Assembly (NCBI GenBank): GCA_021782055.1
Contig: JAJXVP010000134.1
Span: 1 to 7,345 of the forward strand
Reading direction: 5' to 3'
DNA length: 7,345 nucleotides
Source: a bacterium
Lineage (GTDB): Bacteria; Spirochaetota; Spirochaetia; JABEVK01
The notes below the pieces were generated by a model. It was given only the letters and a program-made list of their open reading frames with translations. It made no database searches and was not told where the DNA came from. Positions 1 through 3,820 of this stretch are shown piece after piece; position 1 is the first letter of the stretch; the number at the start of each line of letters is the position of its first letter. Position numbers and translations under genes: made by a program.

Positions 1-1
1 G

Positions 2-325
2 TTTCTCATCAGTCTACAAGCTGGGGGAGTTGGTTTAAACTTGACTGCGGCGGATTATGTTATTCATATGGACCCCTGGTGGAACCCTGCGATCGAAGAT
101 CAAGCCAGCGATCGAGCCCACCGTATAGGGCAAACGCGGCCCGTAACGATTTATCGCCTTATTGCGAGCAATACCATTGAAGAAAAAATTGTTCGTCTGC
201 ACCAGTCAAAGCGGGATTTAGCGGATGCCTTGCTAGAAGGGACCGAAGGGGCCGCAAGGTTGAGTGCGGAACAACTCATCGAACTCATTTCGGAGGGAGT
301 GGGCCGAAGCCCAGGGGATAAATAA
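2..325 (+). CDS. SNF2-family DNA/RNA-dependent ATPase (helicase), C-terminal end only
   Basis: This is the last 107 residues of a SNF2/Rad54-like superfamily 2 ATPase; the rest lies left of the window. The reading frame is open from base 2, so the in-frame TTG at 41 is not a real start. Seen directly: motif V ([17 protein letters not shown]), then [21 protein letters not shown], which is the SNF2 motif VI with the arginine-finger region, then the family's usual T-I-E-E-K-I helix followed by a [14 protein letters not shown] segment. Known for the family: these enzymes use ATP to translocate on duplex DNA or remodel protein-DNA complexes; bacterial members (HepA/RapA-like and SWIM-SNF2 proteins) are cytoplasmic. 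Which subfamily this belongs to cannot be told from the C-terminus. It ends in TAA with no convincing terminator after it, so some read-through into the flavoprotein gene is possible. Confidence 0.95.
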   Translation, partial: FLISLQAGGVGLNLTAADYVIHMDPWWNPAIEDQASDRAHRIGQTRPVTIYRLIASNTIEEKIVRLHQSKRDLADALLEGTEGAARLSAEQLIELISEGVGRSPGDK

Positions 326-334
326 ATTCAGGAG

Positions 335-409
335 GTGTTTTTCTCGAGTTTCTTGGGCTGTTCAGGGAAGTTTATAGCTCCTATAGTACTGACTAAGGAG
401 CCTACATGA
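335..409 (+). other. Possible leader ORF before the flavoprotein gene (speculative)
   Basis: A frame open from GTG 335 or TTG 353 runs to a TGA at 407-409 that overlaps the ATG of the flavoprotein gene as ATGA. It would encode 24 or 18 residues. A full 8-base SD, AGGAGGTG, sits at 330-337, but its distance to TTG 353 is about 15 nt, too long for a standard start, and GTG 335 lies inside the SD itself. Nothing in the peptide is recognisable. It is listed because the strong SD has no other gene and because a ribosome on this frame would pass through the hairpin at 377-401. It may well be chance. Confidence 0.15.
377..401 (+). promoter_or_regulatory. Hairpin covering the ribosome binding site of the flavoprotein gene
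   Basis: GCTCCT (377-382) pairs with AGGAGC (396-401), and TAGT (384-387) pairs with ACTA (392-395). This gives a 10-bp stem with one bulged A at 383 and the tetraloop ACTG. The right arm contains the SD AAGGAG (395-400), 5 nt from the ATG at 406, so the folded RNA would hide it. No T-run follows, so it is not a usual rho-independent terminator. A competing reading is that TATAGT at 382-387 is a -10 box (weak -35 TGTTCA at 359-364, 17-nt spacer); then the left arm would not be in the transcript. Confidence 0.4.
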
Positions 410-1074
410 AACTCATTGCTGTAAATGGCGGACCACGGAAAACTTGGAACACGGGAACGGTGCTAAAACATGCCCTGGAAGGAGCCCAAGAGGCTGGGGC
501 TGAGGTGGAGACCTTTCATCTTTACGATTTACAGTATCAAGGTTGTACCAGTTGTTTGGCTTGCAAAAGAAAAGGGTATGCCCGCCCTGGACAATGTGCG
601 ATGCGCGACGGGTTGACGCCTTTATTGGAGGCTGTCCAAACCTGCGATGCCCTGATTTTAGCCTCTCCGATCTATATTGGGAATGTCACAGGGGCCATGC
701 GTTCCTTAATGGAAAGACTGCTTTTTGCCCCTCTCACGTACACACCGGACTATGGATCCGTATTTCAAGGCAAGGTTCACTCTTTGTCCATTTACACCAT
801 GGGTGTACCCGAAAACCTCATGGTGCAACAAAATTATCCCGTCCTGTTTGAAAGCTATCGACAGCGGCTGACCATGCTCGGCGGAACCTCTGAAGTCCTT
901 ACCGTGAACGATACGTTTCAGTTTGAGGACTATTCTCGTTACGTTTCCTCGCGTTTTGATCCTGAACACAAGGCTCGAGTCAAAGCCGAACAATTTCCTT
1001 TGGATTGTCAAAAGGCCTTTGAAAAAGGAAAAGAATTGGTGGAAAGGGCTAGAAAAGAAAAATTGACAAATTAA
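406..1074 (+). CDS. Flavodoxin-fold NAD(P)H-dependent oxidoreductase / iron-sulfur flavoprotein-like
   Basis: This 222-aa cytoplasmic flavoprotein belongs to the NADPH-dependent FMN reductase / flavodoxin-like superfamily. Seen: an N-terminal beta strand and phosphate-binding loop (NGGPRKTWNTG, residues 7-17; the usual form is GSPRxxGNT), a cysteine cluster at C47, C50, C53 and C64, then CDALILASPIYIGNVTGAMRSLMER (about 80-104), the conserved flavin-contacting PIY segment. Known: iron-sulfur flavoproteins of this fold pass electrons from ferredoxin or NAD(P)H to FMN and use a compact CX2CX2CX(4-7)C motif for a [4Fe-4S] cluster. Here the last gap is 10, so cluster binding is uncertain and the protein may be a plain quinone- or nitro-reductase-like enzyme. 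The start is ATG with AAGGAG 5 nt upstream. The C-terminal 40 residues are charged and helical. The physiological substrate cannot be inferred from its neighbours. Confidence 0.88.
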   Translation: MKLIAVNGGPRKTWNTGTVLKHALEGAQEAGAEVETFHLYDLQYQGCTSCLACKRKGYARPGQCAMRDGLTPLLEAVQTCDALILASPIYIGNVTGAMRSLMERLLFAPLTYTPDYGSVFQGKVHSLSIYTMGVPENLMVQQNYPVLFESYRQRLTMLGGTSEVLTVNDTFQFEDYSRYVSSRFDPEHKARVKAEQFPLDCQKAFEKGKELVERARKEKLTN

Positions 1075-1091
1075 GCTTATTAAACTAGTCT
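1063..1091 (+). promoter_or_regulatory. Candidate sigma70-type promoter for the outer-membrane protein gene
   Basis: A perfect -35 hexamer TTGACA (1063-1068), inside the last codons of the flavoprotein gene, is followed after 17 nt by TAGTCT (1086-1091), which keeps the key T, A and final T of a -10 box. Transcription would start near 1098, giving a leader of about 24 nt before the GTG at 1122. The -10 match is weak (3 of 6), so this is a suggestion only. Confidence 0.3.
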
Positions 1092-1121
1092 CCTTGTGAG
1101 TTAAATTATAAAGGGGTTAAT

Positions 1122-1682
1122 GTGAAAAAAATTCTAGGTTTGGGGTTGCTGTTCATCTTTGCGGCCACGTTTGCTTTTGCCCAAGACGCAAGGAAAAATG
1201 TTCCAGAAGGTTTAAAGAAGGCGAGTGAAATTGACACAAACATTTTTGGTTTGTTTTTGGGGTACTATACTCTGCGTTTTGAGACGAACCTTACCCCCGA
1301 TGGCTTTGTTTCCATGGGAATCAAAGGGAGTTTCAATTCAAACACCTTGTCAGGTACTTCGCTGACGGATACTGGCTATAGCCTAATGGGAGATATCCGG
1401 TTATATCCGGCGTACTATCGTGATGGGTTTTATTTAATGTTTGAAACAGGGTATGTCGGTTCAACATTATCTGACAGCACAGGCTCTGTCACACTGGGAA
1501 GTATCCCGTTTGAAGGCGGTTTAGGGTACAAGTGGAATATTGGTCAGTTTGATATTGACCTTAACTTTGCTGCGGGAAAGCAAATTTACGTGAACCAGCC
1601 TAATAGTAGTCTTGTTGACCTCAATTCCTATCCCTTTAATCTCGCTTTTGATGGTGGTCTACTTGTCGGTTACAGATTTTAA
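1122..1682 (+). CDS. Exported small beta-barrel protein, probably outer-membrane
   Basis: This protein has 186 residues and no family that I recognise by name. Residues 1-20 form a clear signal peptide: two lysines, a hydrophobic core, and cleavage after A-F-A at residue 20 before QDARK. The mature 166 residues alternate polar and hydrophobic positions with many aromatic and glycine residues (for example FGLFLGYYTLRFETNLT and GGLGYKWNIGQFDIDLNFA). The chain ends in GGLLVGYRF, a terminal phenylalanine strand typical of barrels inserted by BamA. Its size fits an eight-stranded barrel; this is inferred, not shown. The start is GTG at 1122 with AAAGGGG about 6 nt upstream; the overlapping ATG at 1120 runs straight into TGA. 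Similar small lipid-facing barrels of unknown role are common in spirochaetes. Confidence 0.8.
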   Translation: MKKILGLGLLFIFAATFAFAQDARKNVPEGLKKASEIDTNIFGLFLGYYTLRFETNLTPDGFVSMGIKGSFNSNTLSGTSLTDTGYSLMGDIRLYPAYYRDGFYLMFETGYVGSTLSDSTGSVTLGSIPFEGGLGYKWNIGQFDIDLNFAAGKQIYVNQPNSSLVDLNSYPFNLAFDGGLLVGYRF

Positions 1683-1691
1683 GGCCTTAAA
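1678..1691. repeat. 14-bp perfect palindrome over the stop codon of the barrel-protein gene
   Basis: TTTAAGGCCTTAAA is a perfect inverted repeat without a loop and includes the TAA stop (1680-1682). It could be a protein-binding site. Alternatively AAGGCCT (1681-1687) could pair with AGGTCTT (1701-1707) to make a weak 3' stem for the upstream mRNA. There is no T-tract, so I do not call it a terminator. Confidence 0.35.
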
Positions 1692-1696
1692 CTGAT

Positions 1697-1731
1697 TTTC
1701 AGGTCTTGCCGAGATTTCAGGTCTTGCCGAG
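1697..1731 (+). repeat. Two direct copies of a 17-nt sequence, period 18
   Basis: TTTCAGGTCTTGCCGAG occurs at 1697-1713 and again, identical, at 1715-1731, one base apart. The second copy contains the candidate -35 hexamer TTGCCG (1724-1729) of the DinB operon promoter. A period of 18 nt is near two helical turns, so both copies would present a similar face of the DNA. That fits an operator or activator site, but a simple local duplication is also possible. Confidence 0.6.
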
Positions 1732-1752
1732 TTGATTCTGTCAGGGCATAAT
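1724..1752 (+). promoter_or_regulatory. Candidate promoter of the DinB / zinc-ribbon / transporter operon
   Basis: TTGCCG (1724-1729, 4 of 6 match to the -35 consensus) is separated by exactly 17 nt from CATAAT (1747-1752, 5 of 6 match to -10). Transcription would begin near 1759, leaving a leader of about 27 nt before GTG 1787. The -35 lies in a direct repeat and the -10 in the centre of a dyad, as expected for a regulated promoter. Confidence 0.4.
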
Positions 1753-1767
1753 AAGCTCTGGCAGAAT
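1735..1767. promoter_or_regulatory. 13-bp inverted repeat centred on the candidate -10 box
   Basis: TTCTGTCAGGGC (1736-1747) and GCTCTGGCAGAA (1755-1766) are inverted copies with two G-T wobble positions, extended by A1735-T1767, around a 7-nt loop ATAATAA. As DNA it could be an operator over the -10 region; as RNA it is a strong stem that could end or protect the upstream transcript. No run of T follows on either strand, which argues against a standard terminator. Confidence 0.5.
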
Positions 1768-1786
1768 ACCATGAGGGGGAGGGCTT

Positions 1787-2293
1787 GTGACCCCAGACTT
1801 AAAGCTTTTAGTAGAAATGGCTGACCGCGAGTTTCGAGGCCATACCTTTAATGGTCAATCTTTGATGGAAACTCTTAGACAACTGAACCCGGAAGAAGCG
1901 GCAGATCGCAACACCGTCGAAGGTTACTCCGCTTGGGATAATCTTGTCCATTGTATTTATTTTAAGTATGCTGTGGTTCGGTTTATGGGGCAATCCGCAG
2001 GGTGTGACCCCTATCCATGGACAGAAGGGAGTTTTCCTCCCATCCCGGATGTCTCCGCACAGGCTTGGACAGCGGCCCTAGACTACGCAGAAAAAGTTCA
2101 TGATACGTTCACCCTGACTGTCCGTTCTTTAGATCCGCAACACTTGAATAATCCTTTTCCCGCCTGGGATTGCACGCTGGGCGAGGCTTTGATCTGGATA
2201 CCCCCTCATGATACTTACCACACAGCTCAAGTTCGAAATATGGGCTTGGCGAGGTTTAAGCGTCCTCGAAAACAACCCGGAGTCGGCTTTTGA
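1787..2293 (+). CDS. DinB-superfamily metalloprotein
   Basis: This is a 168-aa cytoplasmic protein of the DinB/YfiT-like four-helix-bundle superfamily. Seen: SAWDNLVHCIYFKYAVVRF (about 48-66), the helix that carries the first metal ligand (H55), and IPPHDTYHTAQVRNMG (about 138-153), the H-x3-H motif (H141, H145) that supplies the other two. Known: members bind a divalent metal, often Zn or Ni, through three histidines; some are thiol S-transferases and many have no known role. The length fits the family. The start is GTG 1787, preceded by a purine-rich GAGGGGGAGGG at 1773-1783; an ATG at 1771 is out of frame and short. Its stop codon overlaps the start of the zinc-ribbon gene (TTGA), so it leads a coupled three-gene unit. 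The last segment (RFKRPRKQPGVGF) is basic. Substrate is unknown. Confidence 0.85.
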   Translation: MTPDLKLLVEMADREFRGHTFNGQSLMETLRQLNPEEAADRNTVEGYSAWDNLVHCIYFKYAVVRFMGQSAGCDPYPWTEGSFPPIPDVSAQAWTAALDYAEKVHDTFTLTVRSLDPQHLNNPFPAWDCTLGEALIWIPPHDTYHTAQVRNMGLARFKRPRKQPGVGF

Positions 2294-2469
2294 ATCAGGG
2301 AGCCTCGGAGCTGAAATGCCTACAATGCGGTAATCTTGCCGAATTGTACTGGGGTGTTGCCCTCTGTGAGAATTGTCGCGACATGGCTGGGGCAACCTGT
2401 GCCGGGATCAGTGGATCAGAAACCTCCGAAGAGACTCCTTCCTCAGTTTTGGGGAAAGGGGTGTGTTAA
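2290..2469 (+). CDS. Small zinc-ribbon protein, 59 aa
   Basis: This short gene fills what would otherwise be a 175-nt gap. It begins at TTG 2290, overlapping the DinB stop as TTGA, and ends at TAA 2467-2469, overlapping the transporter ATG as TAATG. GGAG at 2279-2282 can serve as SD. The protein starts MNQGASELKCLQCGN and has C10-x2-C13 and C26-x2-C29 with 12 residues between the pairs (the second is CENC), a typical zinc-ribbon layout that would bind one Zn. Two further cysteines, C37 and the last residue C59, lie in a Ser/Glu-rich tail without obvious structure. Overlaps at both ends and paired CxxC motifs support a real gene. An alternative is a -1 slip at CTTTTGA (2287-2293), which would fuse it to the DinB protein. 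Role unknown; zinc ribbons often bind nucleic acid or a partner protein. Confidence 0.7.
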   Translation: MNQGASELKCLQCGNLAELYWGVALCENCRDMAGATCAGISGSETSEETPSSVLGKGVC

Positions 2470-3800
2470 TGTCCGAACGCCTCTCGATTCGCACAAAATT
2501 GGGCTTTGGTGTCGCCGATTTGGGCGGAAACCTCTTTTTTACTGCCATTTCCTTTTGGGCGCTAAACTATTTGACGGATACGGTAGGCCTCAAAGCCGGA
2601 TTGGCAGGTGTAGCCCTTGCCGTAGGGCGGCTTTGGGATGCCTTTGCCGACCCTATGATAGGGTTGCTGAGTGATCGAACCAGGACTCGCTGGGGTCGTC
2701 GTCGACCCTTTATGTTGTTTGGTGCGATTCCCGTCGGTATTGTTTTGGGCCTGTTCTTTTCGGCTCCTCATACCACAGTTCAAGACCAGCTATTCTGGTG
2801 GGCTCTGCTTTTATTTGCCTTATTGAGCACGACGTTTAGTCTGGTGAATATTCCGTATGGAGCTCTGACTCCGGAACTCACCACAGACTATCACGAACGA
2901 ACATCTCTGAATGGGTTTCGTTTTGGATTTGCCATTTTGGGGACCATCTGCGGTGCTGCCTTAGTTCAACCGATATTGCATTTCTTTCCACAAAATCATG
3001 AAGCCGGCTTTCATGTTGTGGGAATCGTCTTTGGACTCATCGTGGCCCTCTCGACTTTGGTGACGGGCTTAAGTGTCCGTGAAAAGGCTATACCTGCCGT
3101 GGTCACCGGCGAGCCCTTATGGAGAAGTTGGTTGGGTGTTTGGAAAAATCAACCTTTCCGAGTCCTTTTAGGGGCCTACACTATTCATATTTTAGGCATC
3201 ACGTTTTTATCCGGCAGCCTTGTGTACATGTTTAAATACGTTTTGCACAATGAAGCCGGGACGACGATTGGTATGCTCATTCTGATGTTGGTAGCGGCTG
3301 TCTCGATTCCGTTCAGTGTTGTCTTTGCTAAACGCTGGGGAAAAATCAAAGCGTACCAGTTGGCGATGGTCCTACTTCTGGTCGCGGCGACATTGGTCTG
3401 GTTGTTAGGAGAGCGACTAGGGGCAGGGTTTGTCGAAGGGATAATGGCTCTTGCTGGGGTGGGGTTGGGGTTCAGCTATGCTCCTCCTTATGCCTTGTTG
3501 CCGGATGCTATTGAAGTTATGGCGCGACGTAAAGGGAAACGTGAAGAAGGAGCCCATTATGGGCTTTGGAACTTTTCTTTAAAGTTAGCACAAATGGGGG
3601 CGGTCGCTTTTTCAGGACTTTTTTTAGCTTGGTCAGGCTACGTAGCGGATCACGAACAAACAAGCTCGGCACTTATTGCAATTCAAATCTTAGTGGGTCC
3701 AGTTCCTGCGGTTTTATTTTTGGTTGCGGCGTTGCTCCTTTTCCGTTACCCCCTAGATGAAGCGACCTACGACCGCGAAATTCAGACCAATAGCCAGTGA
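2469..3800 (+). CDS. GPH-family sugar:cation symporter (MelB-like, MFS fold)
   Basis: This is a 443-aa inner-membrane transporter of the glycoside-pentoside-hexuronide:cation symporter family. Seen: about twelve hydrophobic segments and the family signature GRLWDAFADPMIGLLSDRT (residues 53-71), continuing through TRTRWGRRRPF. D57 and D61 match the acidic pair that binds the coupling cation in MelB. A second conserved stretch near residues 340-375 holds D346, E349 and the charged loop RRKGKREEGAHYG. Known: relatives import oligosaccharides, glycosides or hexuronates with Na+, H+ or Li+; the substrate here cannot be told. I place the start at ATG 2469: AAAGGGG lies 6-7 nt upstream and MSERLSIRTKLGFG matches the family N-terminus. 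An in-frame ATG at 2373 would add 32 non-family residues that overlap the zinc-ribbon gene and lacks a good SD. Translation is probably coupled by the TAATG overlap. Confidence 0.92.
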   Translation: MSERLSIRTKLGFGVADLGGNLFFTAISFWALNYLTDTVGLKAGLAGVALAVGRLWDAFADPMIGLLSDRTRTRWGRRRPFMLFGAIPVGIVLGLFFSAPHTTVQDQLFWWALLLFALLSTTFSLVNIPYGALTPELTTDYHERTSLNGFRFGFAILGTICGAALVQPILHFFPQNHEAGFHVVGIVFGLIVALSTLVTGLSVREKAIPAVVTGEPLWRSWLGVWKNQPFRVLLGAYTIHILGITFLSGSLVYMFKYVLHNEAGTTIGMLILMLVAAVSIPFSVVFAKRWGKIKAYQLAMVLLLVAATLVWLLGERLGAGFVEGIMALAGVGLGFSYAPPYALLPDAIEVMARRKGKREEGAHYGLWNFSLKLAQMGAVAFSGLFLAWSGYVADHEQTSSALIAIQILVGPVPAVLFLVAALLLFRYPLDEATYDREIQTNSQ

Positions 3801-3805
3801 TTGAA

Positions 3806-3820
3806 CTCGCTTATTGCGAG
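3806..3820. other. Small hairpin between two convergent genes
   Basis: CTCGC (3806-3810) and GCGAG (3816-3820) are inverted around TTATT. The 5-bp stem contains the stop codon of the minus-strand lipoprotein gene and lies 6 nt after the stop of the transporter gene. It could weakly end transcription from both sides, but neither strand has a U-tract, so the terminator role is uncertain. Confidence 0.25.

Noticed and set aside
543..1011. Overlapping frames of about 100 aa on both strands within the flavoprotein gene
   Set aside because: No SD, no recognisable domain, and they are fully covered by a well-supported gene.
1735..1767. Rho-independent terminator after the barrel-protein gene
   Set aside because: The stem is strong but no T-run follows on either strand, and the loop holds a good -10 box; an operator reading fits at least as well.
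2336..2674. 112-aa plus-strand frame across the zinc-ribbon and transporter genes
   Set aside because: It crosses two better supported genes, lacks an SD and has a composition unlike a real protein.
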